From: Dillenia suffruticosa
Taxonomy: Eukaryota; Streptophyta; Magnoliopsida; Dilleniales; Dilleniaceae
NCBI GenBank assembly: GCA_033439265.1
Contig: JAVTVX010000013.1
Span: 15,852,500-15,916,499 of the forward strand
DNA: 64,000 nucleotides
Direction of reading: 5' to 3'
Position numbers and translations under genes: made by a program
Shown: positions 43,390-58,330 of the stretch, in pieces
Numbering within the stretch: position 1 is the stretch's first letter
Layout: the number at the start of each line of letters is the position of its first letter
The notes under the pieces: model-generated
The model's input: only the letters and a program-made list of their open reading frames with translations
What the model was told of the DNA's origin: nothing
Databases searched by the model: none

Positions 43390-44926
43390 GCGCGGATCAG
43401 ATTGCAAGGTGCATCTGGTTCGTGATTGGAGAAGAACCGATGATCGACGACGGAATGGCTCGAAGAAATGTTTGGTTTGGTTAAGTGAGGAATTTGGTAA
43501 TCTTATACTAGATGTAATCGATTTTTTTTTCAACTGACGTGGCTAATTTTCATTGGTCAACAAGTCTTTTGGCGGTGTTCTTCTTGAGAATAATAGTTCT
43601 AAACTTTCAAAACGGAGACAAATCTGTTGTAACTCAGATTTACCTATAACTATTACAATTTGTCTGGTATGCATTTTTTTTTTTTTAATTTAAAACTATT
43701 CTTTATGATACAATTGGGCATCATACTAGGTTTAGACATTCCAAAAAAAAAAGATTGATTTGGTCAAAAATAAAAAAAATATTGAAGCAACAACACTCAC
43801 CGATGGCAAGTGAAGCTCAGGACAACGGTGGCTGCGGTGAACTGTACTTGAATGGTTTGAGTTGGTTCAATTAGACGTGAAATTGAATATTTTTAAATAT
43901 GATCGAAATTCGATTTTTATTAGAAATATCGAGTTTTCATGTGTATGAAGTATTTTCTATTAAGAGACTTATTTTCTGAAAAAAGTCACTGTAACTATCG
44001 ATCTGAATTAATCAGAATAAAATTTTAAATACCGAATGGTATTTAAATAATGATAAAAAAAAAAGAAGTGGGTTGTTAGAAAAAGATGTGGGCTGCCGGG
44101 CTGACCGAATGGTTGATGATGATGTTAGTGAGTTTAATCGTAAAAAATTACAAAAAATTTTGAAAAATCAATAAAACAGGATGGTTGAGAGAGAGGGAGG
44201 TTTGCTTGTGAGAATTGCACTTGCAAAGACAGGCCCGGAGGAGATAAAAAAAAAATGTTATCCTCTACATTCTTTCCTCTTTCATTTTACTTTTCTTATT
44301 TTATTATCTCGACCTTTTAAACTCCGACCGATCGCGACCAAATTTATACAAACCCGATCTAATCGGGTCAATTCTTTTGGCTGATCGGTGGCAGAGTTTT
44401 TTTTAATCAATCCAATATCGATCAAGCCTGTACCAATCCAACCGAACTCGATCGGTGCTCACGCCTGGTGCACACATTATCTCTCCTAAAGAGTTTTACT
44501 CAGTTGCATCCGTATTGTAATGGCAGGGGAGTGAAGGGATTACCTAGTCAATCAATTGATGGGGCATCATTGACTACTCATCAAGCAAGCGGCCATATGA
44601 GCAATGCCATCGATGACTTGTGTTTGGTATCTGAAATTCTAAACTTTATTGCCTATATATATTAACATTGATTTGATAACCTATGCTAAAATAAAGGTCT
44701 CTGAACACGTAGGTTATTTTTAATTATTTTTTACAGTTATAGAAACCTTCACCTATTGTATAATATTTTATTTGAATTATAATTTATCTTTCTAAGATGG
44801 CTGATCATTGCAACTATATCTCAAAATATTATATCTAGATAGAGTTCTTGGTCTCCTACCTAAATGACTATCGACTGTAGTTTCTCGTGTTTGTGGGGGG
44901 AAAAAAAGAATGATAAAAGTGAGAAA
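43390..44926. other. Intergenic, no gene recognised
   Basis: AT-rich sequence with scattered A and T runs. No coding, RNA or transposon signature seen. Confidence 0.4.
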
Positions 44927-44985
44927 GAGAGAGTATTGGGCTAGGCTTGAATTGGGTTGAACCAGACCAGACCAAGTTTGGCTTA
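44927..44985 (+). repeat. Upstream copy of the eS12 promoter segment
   Basis: GAGAGTATTGGGCTAGGCTT and followers through CCAGACCAGACCAAGTTTGG match 46461-46515 at nearly every position. It carries the same TGGGCT motif. Confidence 0.85.
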
Positions 44986-45094
44986 GACTATGTCATCACC
45001 CCGCTGGGTGATCCCTGCAACTCTCTTGTTTTGTGTTGCTCTTTCTTTACCCGGTTCACTGAAAAAAAAAAAAAAAAAAACTACTAATACCAGT

Positions 45095-46321
45095 TGATAG
45101 TGATTTAATAATAATGGTTACTGGTTATCAGTGAAATGATATAACAATTAATAATTAGATATAATAGTGTAAAAAGGCAATGGATATGGAATAAAATGAA
45201 TTGATCTTCTCTCTCTCTCTCTAATTTATTTAACTTTTTTCTCTCCATCTCTTCTTGTCTCTCTCTCTCTTTCCCTCCCTTTGTTTCTCTCTCTCTCTTG
45301 AGTTGAATTGTAACAAATTAGTATCAGAGTTTATAATTCTCGACAAAAAGATTAGAAAATGGTATAGGAAATCTGGTTCGAATAACAATTTAAGAAGTAA
45401 GATGCCAAAATATAAGAATTGTCAAATGAAATTAAAGAATATTGCTTACTGTTGACAAGAAAACGGAATAAAAAAACTAAAAATGAAAATTTTTTATAGC
45501 CAATGTTGATGACAAATTTAATACCATCATGAAAATGTTGAACAAAGACAAATTTGAAAAATAAGAATAAGGTATTGAAACACTTTTTAAGTTTTTCGGT
45601 CTACCTACTCATAGTTAATAAAAGTTAAGGATAGAATGAGGGTCATAGATGTTCAAAAAAAACCTATTAACAGTGATTTATTACAAAACTCTCAAAAAAT
45701 TAAACGTTCGAGATTTATTAAGAAAATTTTTTTACGAGAAACAAAATTTCAATTGCTCAAAAAGAATCTATTAATGGTGAATTCTTATAAAACCCCCCGA
45801 AAGATTGAATTTTTTGTGTTAAAAATCTTTCACCATAAAATAATTTAAGAAAACTCTCTATCAAATTTTCTATCTCTACTTTACTCCTGCTACTCTCCCT
45901 GCAAAGTTAAATTGTTATCATTATCTTATCTCTCGACACAAATATAAAATTTGATTTAAAATTTATAGATTTCATAAAATCTATGTTTTGATTTTTTATC
46001 AAATAAAGAATGTCTTAAAAAAGGAAAATATTATAACAAGTAATAATATTAGTTAATAGTGGTCAGTAATAGTGATTAATAGTTAGTAGTAATTAATAGT
46101 TAAATAATATAATAATTAGTAGTCAGTGTTTAATGGATCAATAGAATTGGTCAGAGAAATACAATATAAATAATAGTGTAAGGAGACAAAATTGATGTAA
46201 AAGGGAATAAATTTATCTTTGAGTATTTTCCATTTCTCTCTCTCTCATTTCTCTTTGCTCTCTGCCTCTTTCTCTCTCTATTTCTGTTTCTCTCTCTTCC
46301 TCCTTCTCTTTGATCGTGACA
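45095..46321 (+). mobile_element. TRIM-like non-autonomous LTR element (tentative)
   Basis: Two related AT-rich then CT-rich blocks (about 45095-45315 and 46060-46321) look like diverged LTRs: both have AATAGTGTAARRRRGCAA-like sequence, an AATAAA-rich part and a CTCTCTCT end closing in -ACA. Directly after the first, TTAGTATCAGAGTT (45318-45331) resembles the tRNA-Met primer-binding site used by plant Copia elements and TRIMs. The 740-base interior has only short broken frames. Outer ends are uncertain and no target duplication was confirmed. Confidence 0.45.
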
Positions 46322-46460
46322 GACAATTATTTTAAAGAAATAGTTTATTGGTATAAATCTTTTCTTTTAATTCGATAATTTTATATTTAAATTTTTATAT
46401 AATAAAAAAAAAAGAAAAAAAAAAGAAATGATTCCTCCTAAAGCGTGGGGGAGAGAGAGA

Positions 46461-46515
46461 GAGAGTATTGGGCTTGGCTTGAATTGGGTCGAACCAGACC
46501 AGACCAAGTTTGGAC
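46461..46515 (+). promoter_or_regulatory. eS12 promoter segment with site II motif
   Basis: TGGGCT at 46469-46474 matches the TGGGCY site II element that TCP factors bind in plant ribosomal-protein and cell-growth genes. The segment lies about 490 bases before the start codon and is duplicated at 44.9 kb. Confidence 0.6.
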
Positions 46516-46567
46516 CCGAGACTACCATTAAACAATTCCTCCTAACCCTCGCCGCACCACGCCCCCA

Positions 46568-46576
46568 AAACCCTAG
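46568..46576 (+). promoter_or_regulatory. Telo-box of eS12
   Basis: AAACCCTAG lies about 100 bases behind the site II motif. Telo-box plus site II is the classic pair of plant ribosomal-protein promoters, which supports the gene call. Confidence 0.75.
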
Positions 46577-46669
46577 AAATAAATCCTTCACTTTATCTTC
46601 CCTTCTGACCCTCTGTCTCGCACTCATTTTTCCGCAGCTGAGCTCTCTCTCTCCTCTCCGCTTCCGGTA

Positions 46670-46670
<1 letters not shown>

Positions 46671-46703
<33 letters not shown>
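46671..46703. repeat. (CT)n microsatellite in the eS12 leader
   Basis: About 15 CT repeats, probably in the first non-coding exon. Confidence 0.9.
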
Positions 46704-46705
<2 letters not shown>

Positions 46706-46957
46706 TACGCTCTCCCTCTCCAGATCAAACGATTCGCGGCTGCTCTAAGGTTTTTAATCGCCGTGTATTAGGGTTCTGGTAAAAACAATTTGTAGCAATG
46801 ATTTTAGCTTTGAGTAGATTGGATTGGTGGGGTTCTGTTGAATATTAACTGATCTGTGTTGTTTATTCAATAATCTCGTGCTTTTAACTGAAAGATAATG
46901 TTTTTTGGTTTGATTTTTTGGTCTCAGGAAACAGGGTTTCATTCATCGATCACAAAA

Positions 46958-49251
<2,294 letters not shown>

Positions 49252-50581
49252 GCTTCAGAGAGCTAGGATTTTTACCATGCCCACCTTAAGGAATTTCTTT
49301 TAGACAATTTTGAAAGCATTTGGGCTGTTTTTGTTAAATGGGACTGTGATAATTAATTATGTGATTCTTCTCATCATATTTTCAACCTAGTGCCTCTGGT
49401 TGTTATTGTTTGATCCTTTTCAATTTCAAGTCAGTGCTATCAGACTTTGGTTGTAGTTCACACAAGTATGATCGTATCTTCGCATCATCATAGCATTTTG
49501 CTCTTGATTTTCTTGTTAGACATCTTGGTTTCTTGTTCGCCTTGCACAGTGGTTTTGCTGATGGAAAATTTTGGTTAGGTTTATGTCCTTAGGCAACATT
49601 CGAAGTGCTAACTGCTTGATCCGGACACTCTCCTGAACTCTTTTTACTCAAACTGAGTGTGGATATGATAATGTATTACCTGAGTGTGGATATGATAATG
49701 TATTACCTTATTAGCTTAATTTCGATGCCATCGGTTGTGTTCATTGTTTAGGAAAGATTGTCCACATGGAGTTTATTTTTCAAAAATATCTTATAATGAA
49801 AATTTTATTATTCAGAATTTATCATGTGTTTGGAACTGTTTGAAATCTTTCTGAAAAATAAAAGTTTATCTATTATCATTGAAATTGTGAATTTTCCAAA
49901 ATTTCAGTCTCAAAATTCTGATAAATTTGTTAGGATGTTTTTCTTCATTTGTACACCCTTTAGTAAAATATGATTTCTTCTTGAAAACAAAGTAATATCT
50001 TGTATTTTGAATTTTATAAATAGCTCGTAATATGGAAATGATATTGCTGGTTTTTATAAATAACTCCCAAGTGCATTTTTGTATTAAATATTTTAATTAG
50101 GGAATCATATCTATGATGTATGAGATTGAGATTTAGAATTCAATTTGATCTTTGAAAATGTTATTCTCCCAAATCATTGACTTGGGAGGAATTGAATTGA
50201 GCCTAATTGGGTGTGTTGCTTTGTATAACCAAAAAAAAAAAAAAAAAAAAGAATGGGGATGGTGCGCGTTATTTTTAGTTATTACAAAATAAGTAGCAGC
50301 CCAACTCAAATAACTTGAATATATCTAATGTTTGTTGCCCACATTTACTTAACATGAGCGATACACATGGGCTTCCACACCATAGATCCGGATCATATCT
50401 ATAAGCTGCGGTACTTTACGGTTATTTTTATTTTTAATTTTTTTAAACTTCATGCTTGGAATCATATTTTTACTAATCAAATTCGAATATTGTGAGACCC
50501 TATTTTGAAGGTGATTCTCTCAACGCAATCATCTCTCTCTCTCACTAATCTCAGAACTCAGGATTTAATACACTAGATTTG
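49252..50581. other. eS12 3' region and AT-rich spacer
   Basis: The first 200 bases should be the eS12 3' untranslated region. Then AT-rich spacer. TTTGTATAACC plus an A20 run at 50221-50250 resembles the 3' end of the SINE at 30.8 kb, but A and B boxes were not found beside it. Confidence 0.4.
49653..49706. repeat. 27-bp tandem repeat, two units
   Basis: CTGAGTGTGGATATGATAAT plus GTATTAC occurs twice head to tail without a difference. Confidence 0.95.
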
Positions 50582-50597
50582 TTCTTATATCATTATT

Positions 50598-50811
50598 CTT
50601 TTTTTTGGTACCATATCTTGGATACCGTCCGATATTCTAGGTTTTAACCTGACTAATCGGGACCGATAGTTGTGTGGCTCCTTTTTGGAGGACAGGTCTC
50701 CCAACGGGGAACTCTCCATACACATAAGGACCTGATACTCAGCGAAAATCGAATCTCGGTAATGCTTAAGGAAACTCAACCCCACGTCTAGTTGAACCAA
50801 CCCATATTGGT
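50598..50811 (-). mobile_element. tRNA-derived SINE, copy A
   Basis: On the minus strand it starts GGTTGGTTCAACTAGACG (A-box-like), has GAGATTCGATTTTCG (B-box-like), GTTGGGAGACCTGTCC and ends GGTACC plus an A-run. The 16-bp repeats TTCTTATATCATTATT (50582-50597) and TTCTTATCTCGTTATT (50812-50827) match at 14 positions and are likely target duplications. Confidence 0.7.
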
Positions 50812-51031
50812 TTCTTATCTCGTTATTTTAGAAAAGCGAATAGACTAACATGACTAGAGGCCTAGGATTGCTAGTGTCCATCAATCAATTTTAGGAGTAA
50901 TTCGAGACGGGGAGAAGGGATTCTCATTAGTTTCCCAAATTATCAAGGATTATATCCTTTTGGTGCGATCCAATACATATATTCCCCCCTTCCCTTTTTG
51001 GTGGGGAAAAAATGCCTCTCCAAGTGTTTAT

Positions 51032-51217
51032 TTATTTTTTGGTCTCGACCATCTGGTATTTAAATTTCTTTTCGACTAATTTGAACTGAGAAATTTGTCA
51101 AGTCTCAATTAAGAGGTCATCTCCCAACAACGTTTTTTTCGTACCCAATGAAAGTCAAACTCCCGACTTGATTAAGGGACAAAAGTGTTCTTTCCACCTA
51201 TACCAACATATAATGGT
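51032..51217 (-). mobile_element. tRNA-derived SINE, copy B
   Basis: On the minus strand: GGTATAGGTGGAAAGA (A-box-like), TCGGGAGTTTGACTTTC (B-box-like), TTGGGAGATGACCTC, and an A-rich tail. CTCTCCAAGTGTTTAT (51016-51031) and CTCTCCAAATGTTTAT (51218-51233) flank it, 15 of 16 identical. Confidence 0.78.
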
Positions 51218-51449
51218 CTCTCCAAATGTTTATGTGATGCACATCATTTGTATATGTACAACATTGGATTTTTATCATATATTGATGCAGTAACCTGGCC
51301 TATGGCAGAATTTTTCCATTTTTATTCCCTCTTTCCCAATTCGATTTCATTTTATTGTATCTCTTTATACAAAAAAAAAAAAAAAAATCTTTACAAACCC
51401 TCTAATGTAGTTGCAAAAATAGTTTAATGCTTTCTCTCAAATAAATATT

Positions 51450-51645
51450 ATTATTATTATTTGGTATAGGAGTATTTATCATTGACCCGTATTTGATTTT
51501 CACCCAATTAATTTGATTTGAGTACTGTATGATCCATTAAGGAGTTGATTCTCTCAAATCTTATTTTTCTATGGTCATGAGTTGAACCTGAAACTTATAG
51601 TTAAGGAAATGTAACACCATACCATTGTACCGTTGGAGTTTGATA
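51450..51645 (-). mobile_element. SINE-like element, copy D
   Basis: On the minus strand: CAATGGTATGGTG (A-box-like), CAGGTTCAACTCATG (B-box-like), and an end TATACCAAATAATAATAA. The 3' half resembles the element at 24.9-25.1 kb (ATCAAATTAATTGGGTGAAA). (ATT)n on both sides hides any target duplication. Confidence 0.5.
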
Positions 51646-51691
51646 TTATTATTATTATTATTACTATTATTATTATTATTATTATTATTAT
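51646..51691. repeat. (ATT)n microsatellite
   Basis: About 15 trinucleotide units with one ACT interruption. Confidence 0.9.
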
Positions 51692-52417
51692 GATCATCTT
51701 TGTTATGCATTCAAATTAGATACTTTGAGAACTCTAATGTCTTTGGATTGCCTTCTCTAAAAACACCTTACAAAAATCATTCTCCTATGGGAGTAGTGAT
51801 AAAAACGTTAAATCCCTTTAATCAAGATCATAAGTTTTAACCTTGGGAATAGAGAGACAGGAATTGACAGGGTCAATCTCATAACGAATCTCATGGTATT
51901 CAAACAAAATTAGTTAGTGCAATCTGTATACCGATGATCAAAAAAAAAAAATCACCGTGCAAAGTCTAGCTTGCCTTTCCTAAAGGCCCCACTTCCAAAT
52001 AAGATGAAAAAGATAAAAATCAGTTTACTTCATTTGTTCAACGTCAATCTGGTAAATAATGAACAAAAATCTACGAAAGCATCAACCGAGAGATTCCAAT
52101 AGTGGGGCATATATTACCCATCAAATTTAGGGCAAAGCTGGTCAAAATTCATCACGTCCATGGATATAAAATTGAGGGGTCCAATCCAAATCAAGACATG
52201 GAGTGGGCCAAAAAGGGCCTCAAAGTAGATGAGAGAGTGTGGTCCAGTAAAGTTGATCCACCAAAATCAATTTGCGGATGGGTGGTGGGTGTGCGGTGGG
52301 GTGTTGCTCTCTTGAAGTTGAAATGACATGTTGCATTATCTACTCTCCCAACATTTAGCCTGACTTGTGGTTAAGAAAATTCTTCCAAATATACTCCATA
52401 CTTAAGTTCAAGTAGTT

Positions 52418-52418
<1 letters not shown>
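51692..52418. other. Intergenic, no gene recognised
   Basis: A short plus-strand frame at 52102-52326 is open, but not family-like. Confidence 0.35.

Positions 52419-52500
<82 letters not shown>
52419..52500. repeat. (GA)40 microsatellite
   Basis: The longest pure dinucleotide tract in the window, likely polymorphic between individuals. Confidence 0.95.
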
Positions 52501-52503
<3 letters not shown>

Positions 52504-52943
52504 CATAGAGTGTGATCAATCTGTCTCTCACTTTCCATCTGCCACACCGTGTCGTCAATGTCTTTCATCTACTATTCTTTGTCCTTTTTTTTGGGTACCA
52601 TCTATTCTTTGTCCTTGAATGGTTTGTGTTAGGTTTTTTCATGAAAAATTACTGTTTTGTGGCACGTGTTATTACTTGCTTGAATTCTTGGATTTTGAGC
52701 TGCAAATCATATTGTTCTAGAAAAATGGGTCAAAGATTCTTAAGATTACGCACGAGTAGAAAACAACAAACTATATATAAATTTTTAACTTATGCATACC
52801 GAATGATTCCTAAGATTCCAATAAACTACTGCATGTGCTTTTGCTATAGAACTAATGAAGTTGAATAAGGGCAAACATATGCCAGAGAATATACCTTGAT
52901 GTCATTGTCCACCGCATAAGAAACAGTTGGATTCTTACCACAT
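52501..52943. other. Intergenic, no gene recognised
   Basis: The plus-strand frame at 52512-52868 is open but has no recognisable family features. Confidence 0.35.
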
Positions 52944-52957
52944 GTGATTTCCTAGAG

Positions 52958-53157
52958 GTTTTTTTTTTTTTTTGAATCATGGTTTGGTCACCCATCTTGT
53001 ATCTAAAATTTCGTTATTGACTAATTTGAATCGATCGTTGTAAGGTCCACTTTGTGAGGTCGGTCTCCCAATATTTTTTTTCATATCTAAGAAAAATCAA
53101 ATTCCTGACCTGATTAAAGGACAAAAATATTCATTTCATCTACGCTAATAAGCGTCG
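52958..53157 (-). mobile_element. tRNA-derived SINE, copy C
   Basis: On the minus strand: GCGTAGATGAAATGAA (worn A box), GTCAGGAATTTGATTTTTC (worn B box), TATTGGGAGACCGACCTC, TTCAAATTAGTCAATAACGA, and a poly(A) tail. GTGATTTCCTAGAG flanks it exactly (52944-52957, 53158-53171). Same family as copy B. Confidence 0.82.
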
Positions 53158-53171
53158 GTGATTTCCTAGAG

Positions 53172-54290
53172 TTCCAAAAGCAATATCAATTGCTACCCTC
53201 AAATGAAATGTTCCAAAAGTCTCAATAGTTTCATTATCTACATATACACAAAAACTTCGATATTTAATTATATTAATATACTTTTCTATATCCCAAATGC
53301 TTGGAATGAAATTATTTTGGGTAAACTCTGATTTTTTTTGATTGTTAATAAGGGATTCTCTCAAATTTAATATTATTTTAATTGAATTATTTAATTTATT
53401 TTATTCTGAAATTAATCTTTTTAATTAAAATGTGGGAATAAGTTGAATTATGTTACTTGAAACAATCTAGTATTTTTGCAAAGTAATTTTAAATTGTTAT
53501 GTAATAGTATTCATAAAAAAATTAGTAAGACCTACAAATTTTTAGCAAGTTCATATCGAAACTCTTTAATTTTTTTATTGATTTTTTGGTTCTGATTTTA
53601 TATGAATTATAATCGAACTCCATAATTGAAATTCATTTGGTGTCAATCAAAACCAAATTTGCATTAATGTATCAGACCCATATGGATAGTAAATTATCTT
53701 GTAGGCTGGTGCAATGATTTTTATTTATATGAAACACTAATAAATGACTCATGATGCATGTATGTATATTTAAAAATTATATCATTATTATTAAATAAAA
53801 AAAAAGTACATATAAGTCGAAACTATCAAATAATCGTCTGTAAGTGTTGCCATAACCCTAGGAAATATCTCCCCCACACTTCTGTAATTGTCAGTGTCAG
53901 AAGAAAATTTGATCTGAGCAAATCGTAAATTTTTGAACCGGTGGAGGGTAGATCAATGAGTGAAGAACATAAGAGGGTATGGTGATTGGTGACTGCCAAC
54001 TCCACCCCTACACGTGCCGACTTCGGGATGTGGACTTCTTGTTGCAACTAAGATGCCCATCCCACACCACACTGAACATAAGAAGATCAGATGGCTGCAG
54101 CAGCAATCCGTATTAAATAATTTTCTTCAATAGTTATAGTGATTTTGATTTGTATAATAATTGTATATAGAAAAAATAGTTTTTGTTGTGTTTTTTAAGG
54201 TTTATGCGCCGCTCAATGAAAAAAAAAAAGAAATTAAATTTCTACTCGATTAGTGTGAGTACATTTGATCGACCAAATTTCATAAAGATT
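53172..54290. other. Intergenic, AT-rich
   Basis: No gene or repeat recognised. Confidence 0.4.
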
Positions 54291-54780
54291 TGTTAGGAAT
54301 TTTTTTTTAAATTTAAATTCCACGTATTAATGCTTAATAAGAAAAATATAATAAAAAAATTAAATATAATAAAAAATTGAAAGAGATTTGAATTGAAATG
54401 TGTTTGCTCGGATTTTAGTGTCCATTCAAATCTCTATACCATTAATCTTGTTTTTCTGTTTTGAATATTTAATTAAATTCTCATAATATCAAACAATAAT
54501 TTAGAGTGACAATTATTGAGTTTCAATACCTCTTTAATGGTTGAGAGTCTATATAAATCTCTTCTAGTATATTGGGTTCTTAAATCTAAATTTTAAAAAC
54601 TCTAAATCATCTATTGAGTGAAATTGAAGGTTTAAAAAACTTGCGCACTTTCAAAAATCATTTTGGTGCTGTCACAGTCGTCAGAATCAAGAATGGTCGT
54701 AGGTACATTCGAACCTCTTTCTCGGATTTTTTTTATATTTAATCATTACTATATTTGGTATGCAATATAGCAACTTAACA
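54291..54780 (+). repeat. 5' LTR of Copia element 2
   Basis: Matches 59482-60015; shared words include AGAGATTTGAATTGA, ATTAATCTTGTTTTTC and GAATATTTAATTAAATTCTC. TATATAAATC near 54551 may be its TATA box. It ends CAACTTAACA. Confidence 0.88.
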
Positions 54781-54782
54781 TT

Positions 54783-54793
54783 TGGTATTAGAG
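54783..54793 (+). other. Primer-binding site (tRNA-Met type)
   Basis: TGGTATTAGAG lies two bases behind the LTR end and matches the usual plant Copia site (TGGTATCAGAG) except for one base. Confidence 0.8.
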
Positions 54794-56211
54794 TATTTTG
54801 TTTTCTACCTTCAAAATTTTAACGAATTTCAAAATTTTTCAAAAATTAGGATTTTCGGATTTTGAATAACTGGTCCAAAAATCTTATTTTTTGAAAAATT
54901 GAATCAAAAATTGAAAATTTTGCATTATTATGATTAAAACTATATTTTTCAAAATTATTTTTAAGTATTTTTGTACTTTCTGGCGGTTTTTTGGCATACA
55001 GATTCGTTGGAAGCCATTGGTTTCGGGTTGGAACCCTTGAGATCCATCGGGTGAAGAAAACAACGTTAAAATATTAAAAGTATATAAAAATGAAACAAAT
55101 GAGTCACGAAAAACATTTTAAAAAAATTACAATATTTTAAATATTCATTTATTTAATGTAGTCAATTATTTTTTTTGGAATTGATTTATATCTTGTATCA
55201 AATGATTTTTTAAAATAAATATTTTTTTATAAATGGGTCATTCATTTTTTTTTTCAATTAAGTCCCTACAATATATTTTAAAAGGTCTAATAAAATTTGA
55301 AATGTTTCATATTAGACCTTTGAAATAATTTTATATATAATGAAATATACAAAATTATTAAAATATTTTTGGGTAAAATAATATTGAAAAATTTTCAAAA
55401 TTTCAAAACATTTTTAATCCCAAATTTTAGAAAATTATGTGTAAAATTAATTTTGGATATATTTTGTATATAAAGGGAGGTACAAAATTAATAAAATACA
55501 TTAAATAATTTAATTATATTTTTATTTTATATACCTTAGTATAGCAAAATTAATTAATATTATTATTTTTGTGATCAATATAATTTTTAAAATTAATCAG
55601 GATTTACTTATAGCACTCACAATTAAATAAAAAATTATATATAAAAACATGATTACATGAAAAAGAATAAATTTGTTATGAAATTTAGTTTTATATGTTG
55701 AATTTCACTTCATATTAATTTTTGTTGTATGAAAATAATAAAATGAAACATAAGATATCAAAATAATTATTTTCAATAATAATCTAATTAGTTGAAATCT
55801 CTTTTCTATATAATGCTATAAGGACTATGTTGGTTCTATAAAAAAGACGGAGATAAGTCTAAATATGGCCGGTACTTAAGCGGTCCCATGTAACCTACTA
55901 CCTACTTGGAAACCTATCTGGTACATTATAAAAATCGTTTGATAGGACTAAGTAGAAAAAGATAAAATGATCATAAAAGACTAACTATTAGTAGTTTCTC
56001 AATTAACTCATAGACATTGGAAAAAGATTTATTTTTAATAAAATTTATTATAACGTTAAATAAATCTAATAGAATTAGAATTTTAACAAATTCATAATTT
56101 TTATGTCATAAATTTATTTTCATATGTTTGCATTGGTAGACATATATATTAAATACCTCACATATAATTCGTAATCATATTTATTTATTTTGTAATATTT
56201 CAAATCATAAA

Positions 56212-57000
56212 TTTAAAATATGATTTTCCTGATTTGAATGAAAAGAATTATAAGGAATTGAGGGAAATGGTATTTCTCCATTTGGACTACTTGGACATTG
56301 ATTATACTATATGGAAGGACGAGCCACCTTCGGTGACCGAAGTTAACTCTATAGACAAAAAAACTCTTCATGAAAAATGAGAACGATTTAATCGCCAAGT
56401 ACCATGTTCATAAACAACAAAATTTCGGTTGGTATCCATGGCTCGGTCAATTAGTATACCAATATTCGTACTCTTTTTAAAACTATAGATGAGCAATTTG
56501 CGGTATTGAAAAAATATTTAACGAGTACTCTAATTATACAATTCACTTCCATAAGACTCACTACTGTCCACGGTGTGCATGAGCACATCATGCGAATGCA
56601 GGTTATTGTGTCTCAACTAAAGAATTTGGAGGTTGAGATGTCCGAGTCATTTTTTATGCACTTTATTATGAATTCTCTCCCTCAGTCCTACGGTTTTTTT
56701 AAGATCTCTTACAACATATATAAGAAGAAATAGTCTATCAATGAATTGATGACCATGTGTGTACAGGAAGAAGAAAGACTGTTAATGGAGATAAAACAAA
56801 TTCTGTTAGTACACATGTGGCAATATAAAGAAAGAAGAATGACAAATTTAAGTCAAAACAAAAGGGTACAAAATTAAAAGCGGACATAAAGAAAGTGTCC
56901 AAATATTTTTTCTATAAAAAGAAAGAACACATGAAACAGAATTGTGTCAAATACAAGCGGTAGCTTGAAAATAAATGTATGAAAATCTCATTAGTTTGTT
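56212..57000 (+). pseudogene. Copia element 2 gag relic
   Basis: Includes LNEKNYKELREMVFLHLDYL, then the UBN2-type gag core VHEHIMRMQVIVSQLKNLEV with EMSESFFMHFIMNSLPQSYG, and a worn CCHC knuckle near 56910-56950 (KYFFYKKKEHMKQNCVKY). In-frame stops and shifts throughout. Confidence 0.7.
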
Positions 57001-58330
57001 ATAAATCTTACATGACTAAAATTTCTCATGACATATGGTGGATTGATTTTGGTTGCACCATTCATATTATGAATTTGTTACAAGATTTGCAAAACCTAAG
57101 GAAACCAGTGGATCGTGAACAATTTATTTATTCGGACAATAAAATGAGATCATAATCTCCAATGGCCTTAAAATTGGGGAGAGTATTTTATGTAACTAAG
57201 TTTTCTAGAAAATTAATTTCTATTTCAAAACTTGTACAATTCAATTATTTTTTCTAATTTAATAATAAAATAACATTATTTTGTGATTCAAATATCGTTG
57301 GTTATAATCCATTATTAGATGGATTGTATCCTATTACCTTACAAGATAATACTTACATGAATGTAACACATACAGGGTTAAAAAAAATGTTATTGAGAAA
57401 AATTCTTTCATGTTGTGATATCGGAGATTATGATACATCTCTATAAAAAAATAAAAAAATTAATAAAAAATGAGATACTTAATATTCTAGATTTTAGTGA
57501 TTTTAAGATTTGTGTATACTACATTAAGAGAAAGTAGATCAACAAAACTAAAAAATGTGCTAAAAAGAGTTCAAAATTTTTAAAGATTATACATATGAAC
57601 ATTTATACTCCAAGTACAGATTCGTATAGTTATAGTTGTTTCATCTCATTTATAGATAATTATTAACGATATATATATATATATCTATATCATTTGCCAT
57701 AAAGACGAGATATTGGATGTCGTTAAAATTTTAAAAACAGAAGTAAAGAAACAATGCGATAAATAAATAAAAATTATGAAATTAGATATAAGTGGAGAAT
57801 ACTATGGAAGGTATATAGAAGATTGATAAGTACTAGGTCCATTTACAAAGTTTTTTAGGAAAATGAGATTGTTGTCCAATATACCATACTTAGTTCATCT
57901 GATCAGAATGGGATAGCTGAAAGAAGAAATATAACTGTAATTGATATGGTTAGGAGTATGATAGTTAACTTTAAATTGTCTAAATTCTTATGAATTGAAA
58001 TTTTTAAGACGATAGTGTATATCCTAAATAGGGTTCCAATCAATACAGCAGGTAAAACTCCTTTTGAGTTATTTAAATGTTAGAAACCTAGTATAAGACA
58101 TGTACGTATTTCGGGTTATTCTGTAGAGATAAGGGTTTACAATCCATGGAAAAAGAAACTGGATCCAATAACCATAAATGGATACTTTGTCAGTTATACT
58201 GAAAAGTCCAAAAGATATCGCTTTTGTTATCCGTCCTATCATACTAAATTTATAGAATCTAGAAATATTAGATTTCTAGAGAATGACTTAATCAGTGGGA
58301 GGGATAGCTTTCGAGAGTTAACTTTTGAAA
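57001..58330 (+). pseudogene. Copia element 2 protease/integrase relic
   Basis: WWIDFGCTIHIMN (57040) is the protease region; the usual DSGA is DFGC. Integrase pieces include LSSSDQNGIAERRN (57890), TVIDMVRSMI and AGKTPFELFK (58052), then a region like the post-integrase RKYRFYCP. Heavily broken. Confidence 0.65.

Noticed and set aside
46367..46748. Frames on both strands over the eS12 promoter
   Set aside because: They cover the telo-box, site II and CT repeat; eS12 itself explains the region.
53140..53364. Minus-strand frame next to SINE copy C
   Set aside because: Starts in the SINE target duplication and is AT-rich without family features.
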